A DNA stretch of 64,000 nt. Source: Muribaculum caecicola (GTDB taxonomy: Bacteria > Bacteroidota > Bacteroidia > Bacteroidales > Muribaculaceae). The stretch covers positions 1 to 64,000 of the forward strand of contig SSTG01000001.1 of NCBI GenBank assembly GCA_004801635.1, read 5' to 3'. This document shows, piece after piece, positions 8,543 through 17,018 of the stretch. The notes below the pieces were generated by a model, which ran no database searches, was not told the origin of the DNA, and worked only from the letters and a program-made list of their open reading frames with translations. The first letter of the stretch is position 1. Each line of letters begins with the position of its first letter. The position numbers were made by a program, and so were the translations under genes.

Positions 8543-10294
8543 TTATTCGATTCCGAGGTCTTTTTTTATGGCCTCTATTTTGGCATCTGCGGCCTCAATG
8601 GCTTTGTCGTAATCAGCGGCAGTTTCCATATGGCCTTTTACCTCTACATAGAACTTGATTTTGGGTTCTGTTCCGGAAGGACGAACCGAAACTTTTGTGC
8701 CGTCGGCAGTGAAGTATTGTAAAACGTTCGATGTTGTGGGCATATCCATCTTGGTTCTATTTCCGGTGGCAATATCGGTTATGTTTAGGTCGGCATAATC
8801 CTTTATTAGTGTTATCGGACTTCCGGCCAGATGCGTAGGCGGATTTTTACGCAGGCCTTTCATTATTTCTACAATTTCTTCAGCTCCAGATTTTCCTGTG
8901 CGTACAAGCGATATGCCTGCTTCGCGTGAGAAACCGTATTTTATATAAATGTCCTGAAGCATCTGCAAGAAGTTCATGCCTTTTGTTTTTGCCCAGGCAA
9001 GTGCTTCGGCCATAAGCGATATTGCGCTTACAGCATCTTTGTCGCGGCAGAAGTCCTCGGCAAGGAATCCGTAGCTTTCTTCTCCTCCCCCCAGATAACG
9101 GCCTGTGCCTTCGTTATCGCGTATAACGGCGGCAATCCATTTAAAACCGGTATAGCAGTCGTACATCTTGAAACCGTTCTGATCGGCAATTTCCTTTATG
9201 GTCTCAGTTGTTACGATTGTCTTTACAATGTATTCGTTGCCGGTTATTTTGCCGAGTTCCTTATTACGGGTCATTATGTAATTCAGAAGAATCATTACAA
9301 TCTGGTTGCCGTTTATAAGTACGTATTGTCCGTCGTCGTTGCGAAGTACGCATCCAATTCGGTCGGCATCGGGATCTGATGCAAGAATAAGGTCGGCTTT
9401 GACTTCTTTGGCTTTTTCTATGGCCATAGCCATAGCTGATGGCACTTCCGGGTTAGGCGATGCCACGGTAGGGAAGTCGCCTGACGTTATATCTTGTTCC
9501 GGTACGTTTATTATGTTTGTAAAGCCATAGTTTCTAAGCGACTGCGGTATTAGCTTTACCCCGGTTCCGTGTATAGGCGTGTATACTATTTTCAGATCGT
9601 TGTACTGTTTTACGGCATCAGGGCTTAATTGCAGTTCCTTTATGGCGGAAAGGAACTTGCTGTCTATTTCTTCACCGATTATTTGTATTTTTGATTTGTC
9701 GCCTTCAAAATGTATTTCTTCAACACCTTTTATCTGGTTTACATAGTCAATTATATTGGTGTCGTGCGGAGATATAATCTGGGCTCCGTCGCTCCAGTAT
9801 GCCTTGTAGCCGTTGTACTCTTTGGGATTGTGCGATGCAGTTATGTTTACCCCGCTTTGGCAGCCAAGTTCCCTTATGGCAAACGAAAGTTCGGGGGTTG
9901 GACGGAAATCGTCAAACAGATATACCTTTATGCCGTTTGCCGAAAAAATGTCAGCAACTATTTCTGCAAATTTACGGCTGTTGTTGCGAACATCGTGGCC
10001 TACTACTACGGATATTTCGGGAAGGTCCTTGAATGCCACTTTAAGGTAGTTGGCAAGCCCTTGTGTAGCTGCGCCAACGGTGTATTTGTTCATACGGTTG
10101 CTTCCGGCACCCATAATGCCGCGGAGGCCTCCGGTTCCGAATTCTAAATCACGGTAGAAACTGTCAATAAGATCGGTCTTGTCGTCAGAGTCAAGCATAC
10201 GTTTAACGTCCTGGCGTATATCTTCGTCGTAGGCATCGCCTAACCATACCATCGCTTTGTCTGTTACGGTTTTTATGAGTTCTTCATTCTCCAT
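8543..10294 (-). CDS. Phosphosugar mutase (phosphoglucomutase/phosphomannomutase, large bacterial form)
   Basis: A 583-aa alpha-D-phosphohexomutase superfamily protein interconverting hexose 1- and 6-phosphates via a phosphoserine. Catalytic loop TASHNP (residues 152-157, Ser154), metal-binding DPDADR (307-312), sugar-binding GGEESYG (about 400-406) and phosphate-binding RPSGTEPKIKFY near the C-terminus are all present, so the enzyme should be active. The size and the EFGTGGLRGIMG opening fit the PgcA/YhxB-type family rather than the ~550-aa Pgm or the GlmM form at 58.6 kb. Cytoplasmic; it feeds glycogen, nucleotide-sugar and capsule precursors. It is monocistronic: the upstream gene is divergent and the downstream gene convergent. 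Confidence 0.92.
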   Translation of the reverse strand: MENEELIKTVTDKAMVWLGDAYDEDIRQDVKRMLDSDDKTDLIDSFYRDLEFGTGGLRGIMGAGSNRMNKYTVGAATQGLANYLKVAFKDLPEISVVVGHDVRNNSRKFAEIVADIFSANGIKVYLFDDFRPTPELSFAIRELGCQSGVNITASHNPKEYNGYKAYWSDGAQIISPHDTNIIDYVNQIKGVEEIHFEGDKSKIQIIGEEIDSKFLSAIKELQLSPDAVKQYNDLKIVYTPIHGTGVKLIPQSLRNYGFTNIINVPEQDITSGDFPTVASPNPEVPSAMAMAIEKAKEVKADLILASDPDADRIGCVLRNDDGQYVLINGNQIVMILLNYIMTRNKELGKITGNEYIVKTIVTTETIKEIADQNGFKMYDCYTGFKWIAAVIRDNEGTGRYLGGGEESYGFLAEDFCRDKDAVSAISLMAEALAWAKTKGMNFLQMLQDIYIKYGFSREAGISLVRTGKSGAEEIVEIMKGLRKNPPTHLAGSPITLIKDYADLNITDIATGNRTKMDMPTTSNVLQYFTADGTKVSVRPSGTEPKIKFYVEVKGHMETAADYDKAIEAADAKIEAIKKDLGIE

Positions 10295-10402
10295 AGAGGT
10301 AGTAGTTTATGTTATTGTATATATTTTGTGCGTATAGCTGCAAAAGTAAGCATAAATTTATGAGAAGCCAAAATTAATCGCAATCATTTGGCAGAAATGG
10401 TG

Positions 10403-10410
10403 TATCTTTG
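10403..10410 (+). promoter_or_regulatory. Candidate -7 box (TATCTTTG) just before the hydrolase gene
   Basis: Exact TAnnTTTG match whose last base is only 8 bp before the ATG at 10419. The predicted start of transcription falls within a few bases of the start codon, implying a nearly leaderless mRNA. The nearest upstream TTTG (10387) is too close to be a normal -33 box. Confidence 0.45.
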
Positions 10411-10418
10411 CAATTGTA

Positions 10419-11195
10419 ATGAAAGAGAAATTTCTACATTCCCAAGGGTGTGTTGTACGATACACCATAAGCGGTGCCTCGCAAGGGCCGTGGATAGTGT
10501 TGCTCCATGGCTGGGGCTGCTCTGCCGACACGATGGTTTCTATTGGCCGAGTCGCCGGCTCTACCCATAGGGTCCTTGCTATAGATTTTCCCGGGCACGG
10601 CGGTTCTGAGGAGCCTCCGGGCATTTGGGGTGTGGAGGAATACACCCAGGCCGTGAGCGACATAATGGAGCATGAGAATATTTTGCGTCCTGTCATGTTG
10701 GGACATTCGTTCGGAGGGCGTGTCTGTATCCTTTTCGCTTCAATGTATCCGGAAAATGTTGAAAAACTGGTGCTTGTTGATGCTGCCGGTATCAAGCCCC
10801 GCCGTACTCTGAAATACTATGTAAAGGTATATAGTTTCAAGGCAATGAAATTTACGGTAAAGCTGTTGTTTAGCAAGGACAGGGCCGAGCGGATGATAAA
10901 TGCCAGAAGGGCAAAGTCAGGATCGGCCGATTATGCTTCTGCTTCGCCTGTAATGCGTGCAGTGCTCAGCAAGGTGGTGAATCAGGACCTGAAAAAACTT
11001 ATTCCTGATGTTAAGGCTCCTGCTCTTTTGATATGGGGCGAAAACGATACGGCTACACCGTTGTCTGATGCGAAATACATGGAGCGCCATATGCCGAATT
11101 CCGGTCTGGTGTCATTTCCAGGTTGCGGACATTATTCCTTTCTTGACAATCCGGTACAATTTGCCGCAGTATTACGAAGTTTTTTAAATTCATAA
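10419..11195 (+). CDS. Alpha/beta hydrolase
   Basis: A 258-aa cytosolic alpha/beta-hydrolase fold protein. It shows the oxyanion region LLHGWG (residues 29-33), strand-turn DFPGHGGS (56-63), nucleophile elbow GHSFGG (95-100, Ser97), a late acid in WGENDTATP and the catalytic His in GCGHYSFLDNP. The triad is therefore complete and an esterase, lipase or amidase activity is expected. The substrate is unknown. It is the first gene of a tight cluster with a membrane-anchored MurF-like ligase (5 bp downstream) and a D-Ala-D-Ala ligase. The context suggests it acts on a cell-wall precursor or a D-amino-acid ester. No signal peptide is visible, and the next in-frame Met would remove the first strand, so the ATG at 10419 is preferred. 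Confidence 0.85.
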   Translation: MKEKFLHSQGCVVRYTISGASQGPWIVLLHGWGCSADTMVSIGRVAGSTHRVLAIDFPGHGGSEEPPGIWGVEEYTQAVSDIMEHENILRPVMLGHSFGGRVCILFASMYPENVEKLVLVDAAGIKPRRTLKYYVKVYSFKAMKFTVKLLFSKDRAERMINARRAKSGSADYASASPVMRAVLSKVVNQDLKKLIPDVKAPALLIWGENDTATPLSDAKYMERHMPNSGLVSFPGCGHYSFLDNPVQFAAVLRSFLNS

Positions 11196-11200
11196 AAATA

Positions 11201-12790
11201 ATGCAGCTTTATTTAAATTTGATTGCCATATTGCTGTTGTCGGGCATAGCGTTGCTTAACCTTGCACTTGAGTTGCGGCGCGATTTAATGATGCTACAAC
11301 AAAACAGTTACCGTGCGGAGCGCTATATGAGGTGGCTGGGTACATCTGCCGATACAACGTCATGGATAAGGCTTTTTTCGTATTTGGCAATAGGGTGCCT
11401 GCTTTTGCCAGCAGTGCCTACGGTTCTTGCCTGTACATTGTCAATGTTGCCGTTATTGCTTAATATAACCCAGTTGGCAACCGCGCGCTATAAGAAGCCG
11501 CTTGTTTGGACTCGCAGGGCTGTTCGTATTTACTCTGTTTCAGGAGTGATATGTGTGGCTGTAATTATGTTGGCAGTATTGTTTATGGGCATGTCGCGAA
11601 TGGCTGCTACTGTTTTTGTTGCACTTTATGCTTTGTCGCATGTGGTTGTATTGATGTCGGTAAAGATTCTGGACCCGGTTGAAAGGCATATAAACAAACG
11701 CTACTATAACGAGGCTAAAAATATACTGGAATCCATGCCGGGGCTTGTTGTTGTCGGAGTGACCGGCAGTTACGGAAAAACCTCCACAAAGCATTATCTT
11801 ACCCGTATACTGACAGAGCAGTTCAATGTGCTTATGACTCCGGGAAGCTACAATACTACAATGGGGGTGATACGTACGGTTCGTGAAATGATGCAGCCCT
11901 ATACCGAGGTGTTTGTCTGTGAAATGGGTGCAAAGAATGTTGGCGACATAAAAGAGATATGCGATTTGGTGAAGCCGCAAATGGGTATTATAACGGCTGT
12001 TGGCGAACAGCACCTGGAATCGTTTAAAAGTATTGAAAACGTTCAGCGAACAAAGTTCGAACTTGCCGACTCGCTTCCTCAAAACGGGGTGGTTTACGTT
12101 AACAATGATTTCCCTTATTGTGCTTCGCGAAAAGTTGACAATGCCGTATGCATACGCTACAGCGTAGGACAACAGGAGAATTCCGACTTCTGGGCCGATA
12201 ATATAAGCTATAGTGCGGAGGGAACTACATTTAACTTGCATTGTCCTGACGGGAAATCAATAGAATTCGCTACTTGTCTGGTTGGCGAATTTAACATATC
12301 GAATCTTATTCCGGCAATAGCTGTTGCATTACGGCTAGGCATGACTGCCGACAAGGTTAAATTTGCTGTGGCCCGTATAGAACAGGTTGAGCACCGGTTG
12401 AATTTAAAGCGTACACCAGCTGGAATAAATATTATTGACGATGCTTTTAATTCAAATCCAGATGGTTCGCGAATGGCTTTGGATGTTTTGTCGCGTATGG
12501 ATACAGGCCGCCGTATAATTGTTACGCCAGGAATGATTGAGCTTGGCGAAAAACAATGGGATTATAACAAACAGTTTGGCGAAAGAATTGCCAAAGCTGC
12601 CGATGTGGCCATAATTGTGGGGCGGTATAACCGCGATGCTATTCTTTCCGGCCTTAAAGACGCAAATATGCCGGAGCAGGATGTGCATGCTGTTGATTCT
12701 TTTACTCAGGCTCAGGAATTACTTATGAAGATTGCAGGCAAAGGCGATACGGTATTGTATGAAAACGATTTACCTGATACTTTTAAATAG
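11201..12790 (+). CDS. Membrane-anchored MurF-like ligase
   Basis: A 529-aa protein. The first ~160 residues hold several hydrophobic helices (about 4-22, 57-75, 78-92, 113-130, 137-155), an unusual feature for a Mur ligase. From residue ~165 a Mur ligase domain follows: ATP loop GVTGSYGKTS (186-195), a VCEMGAKNVGDI segment typical of MurF (cf. 'EMGA...GDI'), the GEQHLE motif after IITAV, and the C-terminal ligase domain beginning GINIIDDAFNSNPDGS, a MurF-type DxYNANP variant. MurF adds D-Ala-D-Ala to UDP-MurNAc-tripeptide. An ATP-dependent amide-forming activity is expected; the acceptor could be a lipid-linked precursor, given the membrane region. It lies between an alpha/beta hydrolase and a Ddl, strongly suggesting a D-Ala-D-X handling pathway. 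The housekeeping murF is presumably elsewhere. Confidence 0.8.
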   Translation: MQLYLNLIAILLLSGIALLNLALELRRDLMMLQQNSYRAERYMRWLGTSADTTSWIRLFSYLAIGCLLLPAVPTVLACTLSMLPLLLNITQLATARYKKPLVWTRRAVRIYSVSGVICVAVIMLAVLFMGMSRMAATVFVALYALSHVVVLMSVKILDPVERHINKRYYNEAKNILESMPGLVVVGVTGSYGKTSTKHYLTRILTEQFNVLMTPGSYNTTMGVIRTVREMMQPYTEVFVCEMGAKNVGDIKEICDLVKPQMGIITAVGEQHLESFKSIENVQRTKFELADSLPQNGVVYVNNDFPYCASRKVDNAVCIRYSVGQQENSDFWADNISYSAEGTTFNLHCPDGKSIEFATCLVGEFNISNLIPAIAVALRLGMTADKVKFAVARIEQVEHRLNLKRTPAGINIIDDAFNSNPDGSRMALDVLSRMDTGRRIIVTPGMIELGEKQWDYNKQFGERIAKAADVAIIVGRYNRDAILSGLKDANMPEQDVHAVDSFTQAQELLMKIAGKGDTVLYENDLPDTFK

Positions 12791-12816
12791 ATAGCAAATA
12801 TAAACTTATATCAGCA

Positions 12817-14004
12817 ATGAAAACAAACATAGGGGTTTTCTTTGGCGGACGCTCTACCGAACATGAAATTTCGGTGATATCCGCATCACAGGCAATGCAT
12901 GCCATTGACCGCAGTAAATACGACGTTACACCAATATATATTACAAAAGACGGGCGTTGGTTTACAGGCGACGCGCTTTTCGACGTGGCTAACTATCGGG
13001 ATACCGATGCCTTGCTGAAACAGTGCCGACAGGTGTATATGGAGCCGGAATACGGTAATTACAATCTATATCTGAGTCGAAAACCTATGTTCTCCAGCCC
13101 GGTTGCTGCACACTTGGATGTAGCAATACCGGTTCTGCACGGTACAAATGTGGAAGATGGTGTTTTTCAAGGAATACTCGAAAGTATAGGTATTCCATTT
13201 GCCGGCTGTAATGTGCTGGCATCGGCTAACGGTATGGATAAAATAACTATGAAGCAGATACTTAATAGCTGCGACATACCGGTAGTGCCGTACATATGGT
13301 TTACAGATAATCAATGGAATGCCGGAAAAGACGAAATTATAGAAAAAATTGAAAATAAACTGGGCTATCCGGTAATTGTAAAGCCGGCAAACCTGGGGTC
13401 GTCGGTCGGTATAGGCCGTGCTGCAAATCGTCAGGACCTGATAACAAAAATTGACGAGGCAGAGAAATATTCTGCCAGGTTGATTGTGGAGCATATGGTG
13501 GATAATCTTCAGGAAATAAACTGCTCGGTACTTGGCGATGTTGATGATTACCGCATGTCGGTTTTGGAAGAACCTATAAAGGCTGGCGAAATACTTTCGT
13601 ATGAAGACAAGTATATGGGGGGCACAAAAGGGTCGAAAGGTATGCAGTCGGCTCAAAAAAGAATCCCTGCCGACCTTCCTGAGGAAACTACAAAACGTAT
13701 ACAGTTCCTTGCCGGAGAAACATTCCGTGTGCTTTCATGTCACGGGGTGAGCCGTGTAGACGTAATCGTAGACCGCACCGACGGAGCTATATATGTAAAT
13801 GAAATTAATACCATTCCGGGGTCGCTCTCGTTTTATCTTTGGGAGGCAACCGGCTTGCCGTTTCAGGAGCTTATGGACACTTTGGTGAAGTTGGCACTGA
13901 AAAGAAAACGTATGCAAGGTCTTAAAACCGTTAGCTATGGACAAAATATATTTTCATTATCCGGCGGAATAAAAGGCGCAAAAGGAGTAAAGTCGAAGCT
14001 TTGA
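12817..14004 (+). CDS. D-alanine--D-alanine ligase family (ATP-grasp)
   Basis: A 395-aa ATP-grasp protein. The N-terminus carries VFFGGRSTEHEISVISA, the Ddl hallmark. The middle has HGTNVEDGVFQGILESIGIPFAGC (about residues 109-132) and KPANLGSSVGI in the ATP-binding lobe. The C-terminus has the metal-binding VNEINTIPGSLSFYLWE. The omega-loop region reads SYEDKYMGG, keeping the Lys-Tyr pair linked to D-Ala-D-Ala rather than D-lactate specificity. It is longer than typical Ddl (~300-350 aa) because of inserts and a basic C-terminal tail. The subfamily resembles one I recall from Clostridia rather than the usual Bacteroides Ddl. It is 26 bp after the MurF-like gene and probably makes the dipeptide used by it. 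I leave the symbol empty because it may not be the housekeeping ddl. Confidence 0.85.
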   Translation: MKTNIGVFFGGRSTEHEISVISASQAMHAIDRSKYDVTPIYITKDGRWFTGDALFDVANYRDTDALLKQCRQVYMEPEYGNYNLYLSRKPMFSSPVAAHLDVAIPVLHGTNVEDGVFQGILESIGIPFAGCNVLASANGMDKITMKQILNSCDIPVVPYIWFTDNQWNAGKDEIIEKIENKLGYPVIVKPANLGSSVGIGRAANRQDLITKIDEAEKYSARLIVEHMVDNLQEINCSVLGDVDDYRMSVLEEPIKAGEILSYEDKYMGGTKGSKGMQSAQKRIPADLPEETTKRIQFLAGETFRVLSCHGVSRVDVIVDRTDGAIYVNEINTIPGSLSFYLWEATGLPFQELMDTLVKLALKRKRMQGLKTVSYGQNIFSLSGGIKGAKGVKSKL

Positions 14005-14057
14005 CTTTGAACCGTGTATTCCCTGAGGATATCTGTTTTTTCGTCGAATATTCTTAG

Positions 14058-14065
14058 TATATTTG
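14058..14065 (+). promoter_or_regulatory. Candidate -7 box (TATATTTG) for yajC
   Basis: Exact TAnnTTTG match 22 bp before the yajC ATG in an 83-bp gap. The -33 region is T-rich (14035-14040) but not a clean TTTG. Confidence 0.45.
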
Positions 14066-14087
14066 CATAAATTAATTTATAAATAAT

Positions 14088-14414
14088 ATGATACCAAATC
14101 TTATTCTTCTTCAAGACGCACCTGCCGGAGCAGGAATGATGAACTTTGTAATGATAGCATTACTGATTTTTATTTTCTATTTCTTTATGGTAAGGCCGCA
14201 GCAGAAGAAACAGAAAGAAATCAAAAAATTTCGTGAGGCATTGGGTGCCGGCGACAAAGTTATCACAGCAGGAGGCATACACGGAGAAATAGTTTCAGTG
14301 AAAGATACCTATTTTATAGTTGAAATTGCCCCGTCTGTAAAAATAAGGGTTGACAAGGGCTCGGTATACCCGTCAAACGAAAATATTGAAGGACAGGCCA
14401 ACCTGAACCGTTAA
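14088..14414 (+). CDS. yajC: Preprotein translocase subunit YajC
   Basis: A 108-aa protein with a short N-terminal lead, one transmembrane helix (about residues 18-37, ending FFMVRPQQKKQKE) and the cytoplasmic YajC domain (FREALGAGDKVITAGGIHGEIVSV...VKIRVDKGSV). YajC is the accessory subunit of SecDF that supports Sec-dependent export in the inner membrane. It heads the operon yajC - YbbR-domain protein - coaE, an arrangement I recall from many Bacteroidetes. The next gene starts 4 bp downstream, so translation is probably coupled. Confidence 0.95.
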   Translation: MIPNLILLQDAPAGAGMMNFVMIALLIFIFYFFMVRPQQKKQKEIKKFREALGAGDKVITAGGIHGEIVSVKDTYFIVEIAPSVKIRVDKGSVYPSNENIEGQANLNR

Positions 14415-14418
14415 AAGT

Positions 14419-15411
14419 ATGACGCTTAAACAACGATTGAGCAGTCATTTAAATGAACTATATTCAGCATTCACCTCCGCCCGTGGGCGTGAGGTGGGGC
14501 TGTTTTTACTTTTTCTTGGAATTTCATATATATTCTGGCTTTTACTTACGCTGAATAATGAAATGCAAAGGGATGTAGATGTGCCCGTGGCTATATACAA
14601 TGTCCCTGACAGCGTTACAGTGCTTTCCGACATACCGGCGAGCATAAAGGTAAGCCTTCGTGACAAAGGGTCTGTTTTCCTGCGAAACAAATTATCCGGA
14701 ACAAAAACGCTTAGGATTGACTGGCCTGAATATGTCGGCAATACACCAGACAATACGTTTCGAATGACAAAAGCGGAACTGGCTGCACGTATGAGGGAAA
14801 ATTTTGCCCAGTCCACACAGATACAGTCTTTGTCGCCCGATTCATTGAGGCTGAATTATACCACCGCGCCAGGCATCAGGGTTCCTGTGCTGCTTGATGC
14901 TGATATGACGGCAGCTCCAGGTTTTATTATAAACGGCCCGATAACGATGTCTGCCGATTCTGTTACCATGTATGCCGTGCAAGGGTTGCCGAGCCGTATT
15001 AAATCGGTTAAAACCCAGGCTGTTTCCCGTTCAAACCTGTCGGATACTACTCATATAGTCATACGTTTAATGCTTATTGAGGGTGTTAAGGTTGTGCCGT
15101 CTACTATTACACTTACGATTCCGGTAGAACCTCTGATTTCGCGCAAGCAGATGGCTATGGTGAATGTTAAAAATGTTCCTACAAATATGGGGCTGCTTAC
15201 ATTCCCGTCGTCAGTAGAGGTTTCGTATTTGATTCCTATGAGCGATTATAATAGCGAACCGTTTGCAGTGAAGGCATATGTTGATTATGCAGATGTTGCA
15301 AAAGCAAGGACTGGCAAGCTTCCGGTTGTCTTATCGTTGCTTCCGCAAAATTATAAGAATGTCAGTGTTGAGCCGGATTCTGTTGAATATATTGTTGAAC
15401 GTCATAACTAA
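14419..15411 (+). CDS. YbbR/CdaR-domain membrane protein
   Basis: A 330-aa protein with one N-terminal membrane helix (about residues 28-45, LFLLFLGISYIFWLLLTLNN) followed by repeated extracytoplasmic beta domains of YbbR type: VDVPVAIYNVPDSVTVLSDIPASIKVSLRDKG is the first, and later repeats start near VPVLLDADMTAAPGF and VTLTIPVE-like strands. In Firmicutes, CdaR regulates the c-di-AMP cyclase CdaA; Bacteroidetes homologues are often encoded between yajC and coaE instead, as here, and their function is not established. No cyclase gene is adjacent. It is expected to sit in the inner membrane with the bulk in the periplasm. Confidence 0.82.
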   Translation: MTLKQRLSSHLNELYSAFTSARGREVGLFLLFLGISYIFWLLLTLNNEMQRDVDVPVAIYNVPDSVTVLSDIPASIKVSLRDKGSVFLRNKLSGTKTLRIDWPEYVGNTPDNTFRMTKAELAARMRENFAQSTQIQSLSPDSLRLNYTTAPGIRVPVLLDADMTAAPGFIINGPITMSADSVTMYAVQGLPSRIKSVKTQAVSRSNLSDTTHIVIRLMLIEGVKVVPSTITLTIPVEPLISRKQMAMVNVKNVPTNMGLLTFPSSVEVSYLIPMSDYNSEPFAVKAYVDYADVAKARTGKLPVVLSLLPQNYKNVSVEPDSVEYIVERHN

Positions 15412-15418
15412 TTGAAGC

Positions 15419-16012
15419 ATGGGCAAAACAACTCGCCTTATTGCCATAACCGGAGGTATAGGTAGTGGTAAGTCGGTGGTTTCCAAAGTGCTTTTGTCGA
15501 TGGGCAAGCATGTGTATGATTGCGATTCGAGGGCAAAGTCAATTGTTGATTCGTCGGCGGAAATAAAGATGCGCATAGCCTGCGAGGTTTCGGCAGAAGC
15601 TGTAGGTCCTGACGGTGTTGTAGACAGGGCAAAGTTGGCCGAGGTTGTGTTTGCCGACAGAAATGCCCTGAACCGGTTAAATGCCATTGTACATGCTGCA
15701 GTAATTGACGATATTGAAAATTGGAGGGTAGGGCTGCCTGATAATACAGATACGGCCTGGGTTGAAAGCGCTATAATTTATGAAAGCGGTATCGACAGGA
15801 TTGTTGACTGTGTATGGCTGGTTGAGGCCCCGGAAGATTTAAGAATCAAGAGGGTAATGGCCAGAAACGGAGTTTCTGCCGATGATGTTAAAAAAAGAAT
15901 TGATGCCCAGAACCGTACGTGTGACTATGTACGGCATTCTTGTATTCAAACCATATTGAACGACAGTTTGGCACCGTTACTTCCGCAAATACAGAGATTG
16001 TTGCAAAAGTAA
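15419..16012 (+). CDS. coaE: Dephospho-CoA kinase
   Basis: A 197-aa P-loop kinase catalysing the last step of CoA synthesis, ATP-dependent phosphorylation of the ribose 3'-OH of dephospho-CoA. The P-loop is GGIGSGKS (residues 10-17), followed by the CDSRAKSI region (lid/substrate Asp) and the adenine-pocket segment VWLVEAPEDLRIKRVMARNG, all typical of CoaE at usual length. It lies 7 bp after the YbbR-domain gene, the last member of the yajC operon. There is a 100-bp gap after it before the next promoter. Confidence 0.95.
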   Translation: MGKTTRLIAITGGIGSGKSVVSKVLLSMGKHVYDCDSRAKSIVDSSAEIKMRIACEVSAEAVGPDGVVDRAKLAEVVFADRNALNRLNAIVHAAVIDDIENWRVGLPDNTDTAWVESAIIYESGIDRIVDCVWLVEAPEDLRIKRVMARNGVSADDVKKRIDAQNRTCDYVRHSCIQTILNDSLAPLLPQIQRLLQK

Positions 16013-16079
16013 GTTTGCCTAAAAGGGAAAAAGGTATTTTTTTATGTATTTCGGGTTGTTGCCTGAAAATTATCATATA

Positions 16080-16087
16080 TAACTTTG
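16080..16087 (+). promoter_or_regulatory. Promoter -7 box (TAACTTTG) for the DUF3737 operon
   Basis: Exact TAnnTTTG match 25 bp before the DUF3737 ATG. A TTG at 16056-16058 gives a 21-bp spacer. Confidence 0.5.
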
Positions 16088-16112
16088 CGTGTAGTAACCA
16101 AAAATTGAAATA

Positions 16113-17018
16113 ATGAATAAACCAGTAGCTGTGGAAAATAAAGAAGTATATAGTCCGTTTGACGTTTCGGTACAAAAAGTAATTGAGGGTAGGGAATTTG
16201 GTGGAGAGCGTGCGCTATTTGCTACAAATGGCCTGCAAATGACAGACGTTGTTTTTCATCCGGGAGAATCGGCTCTGAAATGCTGTTCCGATATTCTGGC
16301 CGATAAATGCCGTTTTGAAGGAAAATATCCGTTCTGGCATGTTGACAGATTCAAAGTATCCGATTGCGTTTTTACACCGGGAGCGCGTGCGGCTTTATGG
16401 TATTCAAAGAATCTGGAAATGACACGTACCCGGGTTGATGCTCCGAAAATGTTCCGTGAAATGAGAAATATTAGCCTAGACGGTGTGAAAATACCTGATG
16501 CTCAGGAAACATTGTGGGAATGTCACGGTATCAGGATACGTGATGTAGAGGTTGACAATGCCGACTATATTTTTTCTCATTGCAGTGATGTAGATATTGA
16601 CCGATACAAGCAGAATGGGAATTACTCATTTCAGTATTGCCGCAATGTTACGATACGTAATGCCGTAATTAACTCTAAAGATGCGTTTTGGGAAACCGAC
16701 GACGTTACGGTATACGATTCTGAAATTAACGGTGAGTATCTAGGGTGGCATTCCAGAAACCTCAGGCTGGTAAGATGCCGTATTAATGGCACGCAGCCAT
16801 TGTGCTATTGCGAGAATCTTGTTATGGAAGATTGTACAATGGGTAATGAATGCGATTTGTCGTTTGAGGATTCGTCGCTTAAGGCTGTAGTAAATTCTGC
16901 AATTGTGAGTGTAAAGAATCCTCGTTCCGGCTCCTTGTCGGCATTGTCGATTGGGGAAATTATTATTGATAAGAATGTGCTGGCTCCTAATAACTGTGCC
17001 ATAACAACCGAACTATAA
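16113..17018 (+). CDS. DUF3737 family right-handed beta-helix protein
   Basis: A 301-aa protein without signal peptide. It is built of repeating ~20-residue units with alternating hydrophobic and polar residues and many Cys, Asn and Trp (for example CRFEGKYPFWHVDRFKVSDCVFTPGARAALWYSKNLEM), the pattern of a right-handed parallel beta-helix and of DUF3737 proteins. Function is unknown; the regular stacking suggests binding rather than catalysis. The stop overlaps the start of the PatB gene by one base (TAATG), and I recall the DUF3737-PatB pair from other bacteria, so a link to sulphur-compound metabolism or to the exporter downstream is plausible inference. Confidence 0.8.
   Translation: MNKPVAVENKEVYSPFDVSVQKVIEGREFGGERALFATNGLQMTDVVFHPGESALKCCSDILADKCRFEGKYPFWHVDRFKVSDCVFTPGARAALWYSKNLEMTRTRVDAPKMFREMRNISLDGVKIPDAQETLWECHGIRIRDVEVDNADYIFSHCSDVDIDRYKQNGNYSFQYCRNVTIRNAVINSKDAFWETDDVTVYDSEINGEYLGWHSRNLRLVRCRINGTQPLCYCENLVMEDCTMGNECDLSFEDSSLKAVVNSAIVSVKNPRSGSLSALSIGEIIIDKNVLAPNNCAITTEL

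Noticed and set aside
11540..12241. 233-codon minus-strand frame across the MurF-like gene
   Set aside because: No ribosome site or domain; antisense shadow of a clear ligase gene.
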